Assembly (NCBI RefSeq): GCF_024505145.1
Contig: NZ_JANIAA010000017.1
Location: forward strand, 118,224-182,223
Length of the DNA: 64,000 nt
DNA from: Streptomyces rugosispiralis
GTDB lineage: Bacteria > Actinomycetota > Actinomycetes > Streptomycetales > Streptomycetaceae
Direction of reading: 5' to 3'
Shown: piece after piece, positions 24,811 to 33,444 of the stretch
Layout of the letters: each line of letters begins with the position of its first letter
How positions within the stretch are numbered: the first letter of the stretch is position 1
Translations under genes and position numbers: made by a program
The notes under the pieces: model-generated
What the model saw: the letters and a program-made list of their open reading frames with translations, nothing else
Told to the model about the DNA's origin: nothing
The model's database searches: none

Positions 24811-26921
24811 CGGCCGCCGCCGTAGCCGAGCCCCGCGGCCCCGGTGCGTACCACCCGCAGGTCCAGCGCCACCGTCCCGTCCGGGGCGGGCCGCACACCG
24901 GTGACGGTGACCGCGGTGCCCGCCAGCTGCTCCTGGTCGAACAGCGCCCGTGCCAGCGGGTTGATCAGATGCGTCTCCAGCAACATGCCGATGCCCCGGC
25001 CGCCATTGTCGACATCCGCCGTGCAGTACGTGGACAGCGCCTGGTGCGCCTCGTCGGAGAGACGCAGATGCACCCCCTGATCCTCGCGCAGCACCCGCTG
25101 GATGTTGCCCACCTGGGAGTCGAAGATCTCGGCGGCCACCTTGGCGTCGATGTAGTCGAAGACCACCACATTGCCGCCGAACCGGTTCATCAGCTCCGGG
25201 CGGCCGATCCCCTCCACGAAGTGTTCCTTCACATTGGCCAGGATGATCTCCTCCAGCTGGTGGTACGGCATACCGGGCTCGGCCACCCGCCCTTCGCGCC
25301 CGCCCTCGCCGGTCCGTTTCCTGACCCCGAGGTTGGAGGTGAAGATCAGCACGCATTCGCTGAAGTACGTGGTGACCCCCTGACCATCGGTGAGCCGGCC
25401 GTCCTCGAGCACCTGGAGGAACTTGTCGAGCACCCCCTTGTCGGCCTTTTCGATCTCGTCGAAGAGCACCACCCGGAAGGGGTCGTTGCGCACCGCCGTG
25501 GTCAGCTCACCACCCGCCTCGTAGCCCACGTAGCCCGGCGGCGCGCCGAGCAGCCGGTCCACCGAATGCGGTGCGGAGAACTCGCTCATGTCGAAGCGCA
25601 GACAGGCGTCCTCGGTGCCGAACAGCAGCTTGGCCACCGACTTGGCCAGCTCGGTCTTGCCGGTGCCGGTCGGCCCGGCGAAGAACAGCACACCGCGCGG
25701 CCGGCTGCCGGGGTGGGACGCCTGGGCACCGGACAGGCCGAGCGCGGCGCGCTTGAGGATGTCGAGGGTCTTGCCGACCGCCTTCTCCTGGCCCTTCACC
25801 CGCGCCCGCAGATCCGCCTCGCCCTTCTTGATCTGCGCGCGGATGTAGTCCGCCCGCCACGGGTTGTCCTTGACGCCGAGCTGGTAGACCCGGACCGCGT
25901 CCCGCATCTCGGCGAACGACAGCCCGCGGTCGAGCGCCATCCGGGCGCTCTCCCGCATCGCGCGCAGGGTCAGCCCGGCGGTGGCGCGGGCGAAGGTGTC
26001 CAGGTCGTGCTCGTCCGGCCGCCGTCGCTTGTCGAGCCGCACCGGCCCGTCGTCCCTGTCGTCCCTGTCGTCCCCGTCGTCCTCGGGCGCGGACGCGGCG
26101 GTGTGCTCCACGGCCAGCAGCTCGGCCATGCGCCGTCTGCTGCCCAGGTCGGGCAGCGGGATGCCGATGGTACGGACCCGTTCGCTGCCCGCCACCAGCC
26201 AGGTGGGCAGGTCGCGTTCCCCGTCGGCGAGCCAGATCACGGGGTTGAACAGCCGCCGTCCGCTGCCCGGCGAGGAGATCGGCCGCGCGTCCTCGGCCAG
26301 CTTCAGGCAGTTGAGGAAGAAGTCCCGCTCCGCATCGCTGAGCCGGGTGACATCGGTGGGGATCCGGGCGGCATAGTCGATCAACAGCACCACCCGATAG
26401 GGCTGTTGGCGCTGTACCGTGTCCGGGCGGGGGCGTCCGTCCGGTGTCTTCGGCTGCCGCCCCTGCTGCTTCCAGCCGGTGACGATGTCACCCAGGGTCC
26501 GCTCCGCGTCGGCCAGGTGGACGGGGGTGTCGGCGCGCCGGACACGCCCGGGCCTGGTGGCGTCCCGCCCGTGCAGCAGCTCGCGGACCTCCTTGGCCGC
26601 GGGGCCCGCGACGACGGTGAAGCCGTCGGCGATGTCGAAGCGGATCAGCGCCTCGTACCCCTCCTGCCACAGCGCGTTCCACAGCACCTCGGTGAGGGTG
26701 TGGTGGGCGTCGTACGTCCGCTCGGGGCCGCCCTCGTCGGGGTCCTTGTCGTGGCGGACGAGGTGGATGTCCCGGATGCTGCCGTGCAGGACGTACTGGG
26801 AGTGGACGCTGAGCGTGCCGACCAGCTCCTCGGCGAAGGCCGGGAGAGTGCGGTCAGCGCGGCCCGGAGACGCGGGGCCCGGAGACGTGGGGCCGCCCGG
26901 GGACGTTGGTGCCTCGGTCAT
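24807..26921 (-). CDS. AAA+ ATPase with degenerate N-terminal ATPase-like module
   Basis: A 704-residue protein. The C-terminal half is a complete ClpA/B-like AAA_2 module: LFFAGPTGTGKTELAKSVAK (Walker A near 415), DPFRVVLFDEIEKADKGVL (Walker B near 490), IFTSNLGVRK (sensor 1), and a small C-terminal lid domain. The first 330 residues contain YVLHGSIRDIHLV, YRVVLLIDYAARI and NPVIWLADGERDLP, which look like an AAA-type core that has lost its P-loop. An Asp-rich linker (EDDGDDRDDRDDG) follows. It probably remodels or gates the CHAT or kinase partner. ATGA overlaps join it to both neighbours. Confidence 0.88.
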   Translation of the reverse strand: MTEAPTSPGGPTSPGPASPGRADRTLPAFAEELVGTLSVHSQYVLHGSIRDIHLVRHDKDPDEGGPERTYDAHHTLTEVLWNALWQEGYEALIRFDIADGFTVVAGPAAKEVRELLHGRDATRPGRVRRADTPVHLADAERTLGDIVTGWKQQGRQPKTPDGRPRPDTVQRQQPYRVVLLIDYAARIPTDVTRLSDAERDFFLNCLKLAEDARPISSPGSGRRLFNPVIWLADGERDLPTWLVAGSERVRTIGIPLPDLGSRRRMAELLAVEHTAASAPEDDGDDRDDRDDGPVRLDKRRRPDEHDLDTFARATAGLTLRAMRESARMALDRGLSFAEMRDAVRVYQLGVKDNPWRADYIRAQIKKGEADLRARVKGQEKAVGKTLDILKRAALGLSGAQASHPGSRPRGVLFFAGPTGTGKTELAKSVAKLLFGTEDACLRFDMSEFSAPHSVDRLLGAPPGYVGYEAGGELTTAVRNDPFRVVLFDEIEKADKGVLDKFLQVLEDGRLTDGQGVTTYFSECVLIFTSNLGVRKRTGEGGREGRVAEPGMPYHQLEEIILANVKEHFVEGIGRPELMNRFGGNVVVFDYIDAKVAAEIFDSQVGNIQRVLREDQGVHLRLSDEAHQALSTYCTADVDNGGRGIGMLLETHLINPLARALFDQEQLAGTAVTVTGVRPAPDGTVALDLRVVRTGAAGLGYGGGR

Positions 26922-28564
26922 GACTGCGTCTCCTGGTCACGGTGGCGGACCCTGGGTCCGGCGCGGTGGTCATGGGCGGGGCGGGCCGCCGTGCGCGGGA
27001 CCGGCCGCGCGGGTGGCTCATCGAACTCGAACGGCACGCTGAGCCCGGCCCGTTCGGCCAGCTTCCGCAGCTCCCGCAGATGGTCGGGGGCCTCGACGCA
27101 GCGCTGCCAGTCCAGGTCCAGATCGTCGTCGGTCTCCTCGGCGGGGTCGCGCTCGCGGTGCATGGTGGAGACCCGGGCGGTGCCCTCGGCTTCCACGCTG
27201 ATGCGCAGCCAGTGGTCATCGCCCCAGCCCGGCGGGGTCCAGTCGATGAACTGCACCGCCCCGGAGGTGGCGTATCCCGCGCTCTCGGGCTCCGACCGCT
27301 GGACCGCCGCGCGGATCACCTCCGCGGCGTACATCCGCTGGTACGCGTCGACCCGCTCTCCCACCCGGGCCGCGACGCGGGTGCGCTCGGCCTCCTCCAG
27401 CGTCCCGCCCCGGTGCAGAAAGCGCTCCAGGACGGCGATCTCCGCCCCGGCGTCGGGCAGCGGAACGGGGGTCTCGGGGTGGTCGGCGCGGAGGAAGGCG
27501 AGCTGCTGGGCGGCCCACTCCTCGGTCTCCTGCCGCCGCTCGGCGTCGCGCGTGACCCGCTCGGCGAAGCGGGCGGCCTCCCGCAGATGACGCTTGGCCG
27601 CGGCGGGCCGCTGGGCGGCCACTTCCGCGGCGACGGTGACCTTCCCCTCCACCAGCCGGTAGTCGGCCACCGCCACATTCCGCGGCAGCGTGGCCAGCAG
27701 GTCCGCGCCCAGCCGCAGCACCTCCTCCTCGCTCGGGGCCGCCGAGGCGGCGGGCGGCGGCTGCGGCAGCGCATCGCGCGCCTCGGCTTCGGTGGCGGCC
27801 TCCTCGTACGCCTCCAGGGCCTTGCGGCGGCGGGCGCGCAGGGCGGCGTGCCAGCCGGAGTCCGCGGGGTGCGCTCCGGCCACCGGGCGGGCGGCGGCCT
27901 CCATAGTGGCGCGTGCGTACGCGACCTCCGCGTGGCGCAGCCGGCGGTCGGTGTCGGCCAGCCGTCGCCACACCTCGTCCAGGCTCATGCCGGTCAGGGA
28001 CAGTGGCGGCGGCAGATCGGGCGGCTCCGGGGGCCCGTCGGGTCCGGCTGCCGTGGCGTCCCGCCGGACGCGCGCGAGCAGCGTGTCACGGCGGGCGTTG
28101 GCCCGGACGGCGGCGAAGGCGGCGTCCCGCCAGCACTCGGCGGCCTGCCGCGCGTCCAACTGCCGCTGCCGCAGCTCGGCCTGGTACTCGGCGGCGCGGA
28201 GGGCGGCGGCCGCGAGCACCTGCGCCCCGGCCATGGTGGCGCGGCCGACGAGCAGCGCCCCGCTGAGCGACCCGAGGCCGATCAGGGCGGGCATCATCAG
28301 GTCGTGCACCTGGTCCATGGCGGCGTGCAGCGCATGGCCCCCGGCGTTCTGCACGGCGTCGCCGATGTGCTGTCCGACGCCGGTGGTGAGGTGGTCCGAA
28401 AGGCCGGTGCCCTGGACCGTCTGGTGCGGCACCCCGGTGTTCTGGACGGTGTCCTGGACCGTGTTCTGGAACGTGTGCTGGAGGGTCTCGGCGGCCGGAG
28501 GCTGGGGGAAGTACACATCCGGCATCACATCGCCGATGATGGGGATCGCCTGGCCCGAACTCAT
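26918..28564 (-). CDS. helical coiled-coil protein of the AAA+/kinase operon
   Basis: A 548-residue protein of unknown family. Residues 25-65 are polar with repeated FQNTVQDTVQNT-like heptads. Residues 85-125 are hydrophobic and Gly/Ala-rich (LMMPALIGLGSLSGALLVG) and might insert in or touch a membrane. The remainder is charged helices (residues 130-165, 215-260, 300-390), then a beta-rich patch with SGAVQFIDWTPPGWGDDHW. The ATG at 28564 follows AGGGAG; the longer frame upstream is antisense to the kinase gene. It may be the sensor or scaffold linking the ATPase to the kinase; this is inferred from position only. Confidence 0.75.
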   Translation of the reverse strand: MSSGQAIPIIGDVMPDVYFPQPPAAETLQHTFQNTVQDTVQNTGVPHQTVQGTGLSDHLTTGVGQHIGDAVQNAGGHALHAAMDQVHDLMMPALIGLGSLSGALLVGRATMAGAQVLAAAALRAAEYQAELRQRQLDARQAAECWRDAAFAAVRANARRDTLLARVRRDATAAGPDGPPEPPDLPPPLSLTGMSLDEVWRRLADTDRRLRHAEVAYARATMEAAARPVAGAHPADSGWHAALRARRRKALEAYEEAATEAEARDALPQPPPAASAAPSEEEVLRLGADLLATLPRNVAVADYRLVEGKVTVAAEVAAQRPAAAKRHLREAARFAERVTRDAERRQETEEWAAQQLAFLRADHPETPVPLPDAGAEIAVLERFLHRGGTLEEAERTRVAARVGERVDAYQRMYAAEVIRAAVQRSEPESAGYATSGAVQFIDWTPPGWGDDHWLRISVEAEGTARVSTMHRERDPAEETDDDLDLDWQRCVEAPDHLRELRKLAERAGLSVPFEFDEPPARPVPRTAARPAHDHRAGPRVRHRDQETQS

Positions 28565-31038
28565 ATGACACTCCCTGACGTCGGCGGGGCGGCCGCCCTC
28601 GGCCGGCCGGGGCGGACCCGGTCGTCCCGGCCGCGCAGCTCCGCCACATAGCGGCGCCAGCGCCGCGTCCGGTGCCAGGTCCACCAGAGAAGGACGGCCA
28701 CCGTGGCGATCGGCCACACCCAGGGGGCGTAGGCCACGGTGGCCCACAACAGGGCGATGGCCGGGAGGATCAGCAGGCCCTGGACGGGGAAGCGCGAGCC
28801 GGGGCGGCGGATGAACCGGGCCACCGGCCGCGCCCGGTCGATCAGCAGCCCGGCCAGGGAACGGTCCGGGTGGTAGCCGGGGCTGCCGATGCGATACGCC
28901 GTCCACAGCTCCAGGGCCAGGACGGCGGCGGCCGCCGGGACGGCCAGCATCCACGCCGTCAGCACCGCGCGCTGGGCGGGCCATCCCGTCAGATCGCCGA
29001 GACCGATCACGAAGATCCACGGGAAGACGAGGCCGACGGCCCCGCCGAGGGCCCAGCCGAGCGTGGGCAGCATGTCCTGTCTGCGCACCCACAGCGTGGC
29101 CACGTCCAGGTCGCGCTCCTGGCGGAGCAGGGCGCGCTCGTCGTTCACCCGGCCCTGCGCCTCCGTGGACTCCTGTTCGGCGAATCCGGCCAGCCACTCG
29201 GCCAGTTGCATCCGCACCAGGTCGTCGGGGTCGCGCAGCAACCGGCCGTACCAGGCCACCGGCTGCGGGAACGCCGCCTGGACACGGGCGGTCCGCTCCT
29301 GGAGCCTGCGCCGGTGCGCGGTGGGGGCCGCGGCGAGCGAGAGGAGGGCCGCGAGCCGGGAGCGGTCGAGCCGGGTGGCGGCGCGCACCTCGGCGCGGCG
29401 GTCGCGCAGCCGGGGCGACGCGTGCAGCGCCTCGTCCACGGTGGGCTGCCAGCGGGAGCGGGCCGTCAGCCAGCGCTGCTGCACCTCGGCGAGCCCTTCG
29501 CCGCCGGGCCGTGAGTCCAGCAGCGGCAGGATGGTGTGGTCCCGCAGGTCCGCCACGACGGAGAGGGCGAACTCATCGCCGCGCCCGGCCTCCCGCAGCA
29601 GATCGCCCAGCCCCGCGTGGTCCAGCGGCACCCCGCGGTAGGAGGCGTCGAGGGTGGGGCCGAGCCACGAGATCAGCCGCACCATCGTGGCCGGCTTGGG
29701 CTCACGCGGCGGCGTGGCGGGGTGCTGCGGTTCCAGGAGGCCGAGCAGCGCGGTCAGTTCCTCGGCGTCGCGGCCCGGGGTGCCCTCGAACTGCCTCAGC
29801 CACGACGTGAATTCACCACGGCCACGCCGTCGGGAGAGGAGTTGCCGGGCGGGCCGCCAGTTCTCGCTGAACGCTCGGGCCAGCTGCTTCGGCCGGGTGT
29901 AGCGCTCGTCGAGGAAGGCGAACGGCTCGATGTCCGGGTCGTCCGCCGGGTCCGAGGCGCCGGGGGCCGCGCCCGTGTCCCAGGGGGCGACCGGCGGTGC
30001 GCCGCCCACCAGCCACTGCGCCACCTCGTCGGTGCCCCAGCGGTGGTCGGGGTCGCGGGTGAGCAGCCCCCGGCACAGCAGCCGCAGCCGGTGGTCGGTG
30101 ACCAGGGACAGATCCGGGGCGCGGGAGCTGATCTCCTCCCGGACGAAGTCGTTGTCGGTGAACCGGATGGGGTGGCGCCCACCGGCCATCTCCGCGACGA
30201 TCATGCCGAGCGACCACCAGTCGGCGGGCGGATGGATCAGCTGGTTGCGCAGCGAGGCCTGCGGGGACATGTAGAGGGCGGTGCCGACCCAGCGCTCGTC
30301 CCGGGTGTAGCGCTCGGCGGGCTCATGGGCGGAGACGGCGAAGTCCACGAGGACGAGGTCCGGGGCGGCCGGGTCGAGGCTGCCGAGCACGATGTTGGCG
30401 GGGCTGAGGTCCCGGTGCACGATGTCGAGTTCGTGCAGGGTGGTGAGGGCCTCGTGCAACTGCCGTACGACGCTGTGGATGAGCACGGGGTCGGCCGGGC
30501 CGGGATTGTCCCTCAGATATCCGGCCAGATCGGTCTCGCCGTAGGAGGGCGCCAGGTCGTACGGATGGCCGTCGGCCCCGGTGTCGCTGGTCTCGGTGAA
30601 GTGGGTGAGGTGGCGGCGCGGCCGGTCCCGCAGCGGCTCCCACACCCGGCGGTCCGGGGCGTGGCCGCGGTGGTACCACTTCAGGATGTGGCTGCCGCGG
30701 TCGTCCTCGACGCGGTAGACGGCCGCCTGGTGCGGATGGTCGGGGCGGCGCAGCACGGCCCTCAGACGGAACCGGCCGCGCAGTGAGACCGGCAGCGTTC
30801 CGGTGTCCCCGCGCAGGTCGCGACCCCCGTCCACGACCTGCGCGGAGGCCGCCGAGGGGATCTCGTCCTCGGTGAGCCCGGCCGATGCGGCGGCCGCCGA
30901 CGGGGGCGGCTCCTCGTGTTCGGTGAGCGGCGGCCCGGCGTCGTGTGCGCGCGGCCGCTCCTCGGGCTCCGCGGAAACCCCGTACTCCTCGTCGTCCTCG
31001 TATTCCGTGGCGGGCGGTTGCTGGTGCGGATGGGTCAC
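28561..31038 (-). CDS. membrane-anchored serine/threonine kinase-like protein lacking DFG
   Basis: An 825-residue protein. Residues 1-85 are acidic. Residues 90-345 are a kinase fold: HILKWYHRG holds the ATP-anchoring lysine, IVHRDLSPANIVLG (near 207) the catalytic loop. The DFG motif reads VDFAVS and the APE position reads SPQ, and no glycine-rich G-x-G-x-x-G loop is visible, so activity is uncertain. Residues 350-660 are helical. The last 160 residues have about four transmembrane spans and a basic tail. The GTG at 31038 is chosen because AGGAGG lies eight bases before it. It heads the four-gene operon. Confidence 0.85.
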   Translation of the reverse strand: MTHPHQQPPATEYEDDEEYGVSAEPEERPRAHDAGPPLTEHEEPPPSAAAASAGLTEDEIPSAASAQVVDGGRDLRGDTGTLPVSLRGRFRLRAVLRRPDHPHQAAVYRVEDDRGSHILKWYHRGHAPDRRVWEPLRDRPRRHLTHFTETSDTGADGHPYDLAPSYGETDLAGYLRDNPGPADPVLIHSVVRQLHEALTTLHELDIVHRDLSPANIVLGSLDPAAPDLVLVDFAVSAHEPAERYTRDERWVGTALYMSPQASLRNQLIHPPADWWSLGMIVAEMAGGRHPIRFTDNDFVREEISSRAPDLSLVTDHRLRLLCRGLLTRDPDHRWGTDEVAQWLVGGAPPVAPWDTGAAPGASDPADDPDIEPFAFLDERYTRPKQLARAFSENWRPARQLLSRRRGRGEFTSWLRQFEGTPGRDAEELTALLGLLEPQHPATPPREPKPATMVRLISWLGPTLDASYRGVPLDHAGLGDLLREAGRGDEFALSVVADLRDHTILPLLDSRPGGEGLAEVQQRWLTARSRWQPTVDEALHASPRLRDRRAEVRAATRLDRSRLAALLSLAAAPTAHRRRLQERTARVQAAFPQPVAWYGRLLRDPDDLVRMQLAEWLAGFAEQESTEAQGRVNDERALLRQERDLDVATLWVRRQDMLPTLGWALGGAVGLVFPWIFVIGLGDLTGWPAQRAVLTAWMLAVPAAAAVLALELWTAYRIGSPGYHPDRSLAGLLIDRARPVARFIRRPGSRFPVQGLLILPAIALLWATVAYAPWVWPIATVAVLLWWTWHRTRRWRRYVAELRGRDDRVRPGRPRAAAPPTSGSVI

Positions 31039-31159
31039 AAAGGTCACCTCCTGAACGGGCAGGCGCTGTTGGATTCATGACGGCGACAACGGCGGCCGGG
31101 GGCCGCCGGGCCGTGGATCAAGAAAGCGGAACCCTGGAAATCGGAAATCTGTTCCAGCA

Positions 31160-31174
31160 CCGGTGAATTACCGG
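31160..31174. promoter_or_regulatory. CCGGT-N5-ACCGG palindrome between kinase and macro-domain genes
   Basis: A perfect 5-5-5 inverted repeat with an AT-rich centre in the 212-bp divergent interval. It may be an operator shared by the minus-strand kinase operon and the plus-strand macro gene. GGAAATC is also repeated twice just upstream of it. Confidence 0.4.
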
Positions 31175-31237
31175 CGGTACAAAGTCCGGCAGGGAACGGG
31201 CACCGGGAGACCGATTTCCTCTTTCTCGGCCGGTCGC

Positions 31238-31243
31238 TAGCCT
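31238..31243 (+). promoter_or_regulatory. -10 element for a probable leaderless macro-domain transcript
   Basis: TAGCCT, seven bases, then the ATG at 31251, with no ribosome site. The hexamer and spacing are identical to those before the histidine kinase at 11346. Confidence 0.5.
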
Positions 31244-31250
31244 GGTGACC

Positions 31251-32444
31251 ATGAGTCAGGAGCCGTTTGAGTCAAATCTGCCCACATACGATCAACTCCT
31301 GGAAGAACTCAAGGGCATACGCAGACCCGGCCTGCCGGATCTGCGCGGCATCGATCGTCCGGCGCTGCGCGCCGCGGCCGTGGCGGGCGGCTTCTGCGAT
31401 GGCTCCGACGACGCCCCGGCCGGTATCGAGGCGCTGCTCAAGGAGGCGGTGCGGCGCCTCGGCGAACGGGATCTGCTCGGCCAGGCCGCGGCCCACACCT
31501 TCGGGCTGCTCCCCGACCGCCGGGGCGCGCCCGCCCATGACCGCCGTAAGACGGCCGCCGCAGTGTACGGAGTCACCCCCGAGCGATTCCGCAAGCACCA
31601 GGAACCGCAGGTCGTCCAGCAGCTCGCGGAGGCCGTGCTGACCATCCTGCGCGAGCCGCCGGCCCTCTCCGGCGGACCGGGCTCGACGGGACGGAGCCCC
31701 GGACCGGGCCCCGGGGCGCGGCTCCCCGGCGGACCGAGCGCGGCCGGGCAGGGCACGCTCGAAGGGAGCGGCCGAAGCGGCCGCAGCGACCGGACCGGCC
31801 GGATCGGTCAGGAGCCTCCGCTGCGGGTCGACAGTGTGCCGGTGGACGCGCAGAGCACGTTCACCGTGCATGTCTCGCCCATCGAACTGCTGCGGGACAT
31901 CGAGGTGCTGGTCTCCTCGGAGAACGTCTACCTGGAGATGTCCAAGACCTTCCGCCCCACCGTCTCCGGCGCGCTGCGGCTGGCCGCCGCCGTACGCGAC
32001 CCCGCCGGGGAGATCGTCGACGATGTGCTCGCCCGCGAACTGGCCGCGTGGCTGCGCGCCCACGGCCGCCCGGGGCTGCCGATCCGGCCGGGCACGGTGG
32101 TGCCCACCTCGCCGGGAGCGCTCGCCGCGCGCGGCGTCCGGCGGATCTACCACGCCGCGGTGGCCACACCGCTGGACGATACGTACGAGGTCCGCCCGGA
32201 GAGCATCGCCCGCGCGGTCAGCGCGTGCTTCGCGCTCGCCAGGGCGGAGCGCGACCGCTACGAGCCCGCCCTCTCCTCCATCTGCTTCCCGCTGCTCGGC
32301 GCGGGCCGGGGCGGACTGGCACCGGCGGTCAGCGCGACCTGGCTGCGCTGGGCGATCCGCGACGAACTCGCCCGGGACGCCCGCTGGCGGGTGCACCTGG
32401 TGGTCCGCGGCCGGGAGATCGCCGAGGCCGTGGGCGCGCTGTGA
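31251..32444 (+). CDS. macro-domain protein (ADP-ribose binding or processing)
   Basis: A 397-residue protein. Residues 1-125 form a helical N-terminal domain ending in TPERFRKHQEPQVVQQLAEAV. Residues 130-195 are a Gly/Pro linker. The C-terminal 200 residues are a macro domain: EVLVSSENVYLEMSKTF, PGALAARGVRRIYHAAV and CFPLLGAGRGGLAPAV are the ligand-binding loops. Macro domains bind or hydrolyse ADP-ribose and its derivatives, which fits a locus with an NAD-degrading RES protein. Its TGA is followed in the same frame by 100 codons of Pro/Gln-rich repeats. Downstream it faces the radical-SAM gene. Confidence 0.85.
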   Translation: MSQEPFESNLPTYDQLLEELKGIRRPGLPDLRGIDRPALRAAAVAGGFCDGSDDAPAGIEALLKEAVRRLGERDLLGQAAAHTFGLLPDRRGAPAHDRRKTAAAVYGVTPERFRKHQEPQVVQQLAEAVLTILREPPALSGGPGSTGRSPGPGPGARLPGGPSAAGQGTLEGSGRSGRSDRTGRIGQEPPLRVDSVPVDAQSTFTVHVSPIELLRDIEVLVSSENVYLEMSKTFRPTVSGALRLAAAVRDPAGEIVDDVLARELAAWLRAHGRPGLPIRPGTVVPTSPGALAARGVRRIYHAAVATPLDDTYEVRPESIARAVSACFALARAERDRYEPALSSICFPLLGAGRGGLAPAVSATWLRWAIRDELARDARWRVHLVVRGREIAEAVGAL

Positions 32445-32747
32445 CCCCAGCGGCGGGGGCCAGGACCGCCCGGACCACAACCGCCCGGCCCTCAGCGGCC
32501 GGGGCCACAACCGCTCGGCCCTCAGCGGCCCGCACCACAACCGCCCGAACCCCAGCAGCCCGCACCACAACCGCCCGGCCCTCAGCAGCCCGGACCACAG
32601 GCGCCCGGCCCCCAGCAGCCCGCACCACAAGCGCCCGAACCCCAGCGGCCGGGTCCACGGCCGCCCCGGCCACAGTCTCCCGGCCCGCCGCACGCCGTAC
32701 CGACCGGCCCGGCGCCCCCGCTCAGGGGCGCCAGCTCGCACCGGTGA
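32445..32747 (+). repeat. in-frame Pro/Gln-rich repeat tract after the macro-domain stop codon
   Basis: Directly after the TGA at 32442-32444 the same frame stays open for 100 codons to a TGA at 32745. It reads as near-periodic PQ-rich peptide (for example PPGPQQPGPQAPGPQQPAPQ) coded by 30-bp DNA repeats. No other stop interrupts it. Its end overlaps the 3' end of the radical-SAM gene by 26 bp. It is either a lost or read-through C-terminal tail of the macro protein or a degenerate repeat; there is no start codon or ribosome site of its own. Confidence 0.75.
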
Positions 32748-33444
32748 GGGCGATCCCCGCCCGCCGCAACCGACGCTCCAGCGCGGCCAGTTCACCGCGC
32801 CGCGGCACTCCGTAGAGCCGCACATCGCCGTCCCCCTCGACCATCTGCAAACGCGGCCCGCTCTCCGTCCGGGCCAGATGCTCCTGGTAACGCGCCCACC
32901 CCCGCGCCGTACGCGGCCGGATGCGCTGGTTCGCCGAGCCGCGCCACACCAGGGCGGTGGGCTCGGCCACCCGGAAGCGCCCGGTCACCAGCGCATCGGC
33001 GTGGCGGACGGCGGCGGAGCGCGCCGCGTCGGCTTCCACTTCCTCCTCCTCGTATCCCGTGTACAGGAGGATGTCGATCTCGCGACCCGCCGCCGGACCG
33101 CCCGGCGCCACCGCCTCCGCACGGGCCCGCACCGCCCCGGCCAGCAGCGCCTCCAGGGCGGCGGGCTGGTCGAGCGGCTCGCCGCCGCTGACCGTCAGCC
33201 CGTCGGCGCCCCGGGCCAACGCCGCGCGCCACAGGCCGAGCAGGGACGACACCGCACGGGAGGCGCCGCCCGACGGATCCCAGGTGTGCCGGGACATACA
33301 GCCGGCGCAGGCCAGCCCGCACCCCTGGGACCAGATGCCCAGGCGCCGCCCCGGGCCCAGGGTCTCCACCGGAAAGTGCGTCTGGCTGATCCGGAGCGTA
33401 AGCTCCGCGCACTCTGGAACGTTCTCCACCGACCCATCTCCCAT
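32722..33444 (-). CDS. radical SAM protein, NrdG-like single 4Fe-4S activase type
   Basis: A 240-residue radical SAM protein. WSQGCGLACAGCMSRHTWDP gives the C-x3-C-x2-C cluster-binding motif, and LTVSGGEPLDQPAAL the GGEP SAM-binding motif. The size and the LGPGRRLGIWSQGC lead-in resemble anaerobic ribonucleotide reductase activases, but no reductase is nearby. The partner may therefore be an island protein carrying a glycyl radical or other modification. The ATG at 33444 is the first start; a GTG at 33429 has better ribosome-site spacing (GGGAG). It stands alone between two plus-strand units. Confidence 0.85.
   Translation of the reverse strand: MGDGSVENVPECAELTLRISQTHFPVETLGPGRRLGIWSQGCGLACAGCMSRHTWDPSGGASRAVSSLLGLWRAALARGADGLTVSGGEPLDQPAALEALLAGAVRARAEAVAPGGPAAGREIDILLYTGYEEEEVEADAARSAAVRHADALVTGRFRVAEPTALVWRGSANQRIRPRTARGWARYQEHLARTESGPRLQMVEGDGDVRLYGVPRRGELAALERRLRRAGIALTGASWRP

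Noticed and set aside
24393..27590. 1065-codon open frame on the plus strand
   Set aside because: Antisense to the FHA, AAA+ and helical-protein genes, which overlap correctly and carry motifs; this frame has none.
32445..32747. Possible independent small gene for a Pro/Gln-rich protein
   Set aside because: No start codon or ribosome site of its own; it is better explained as an extension of the macro-domain frame.
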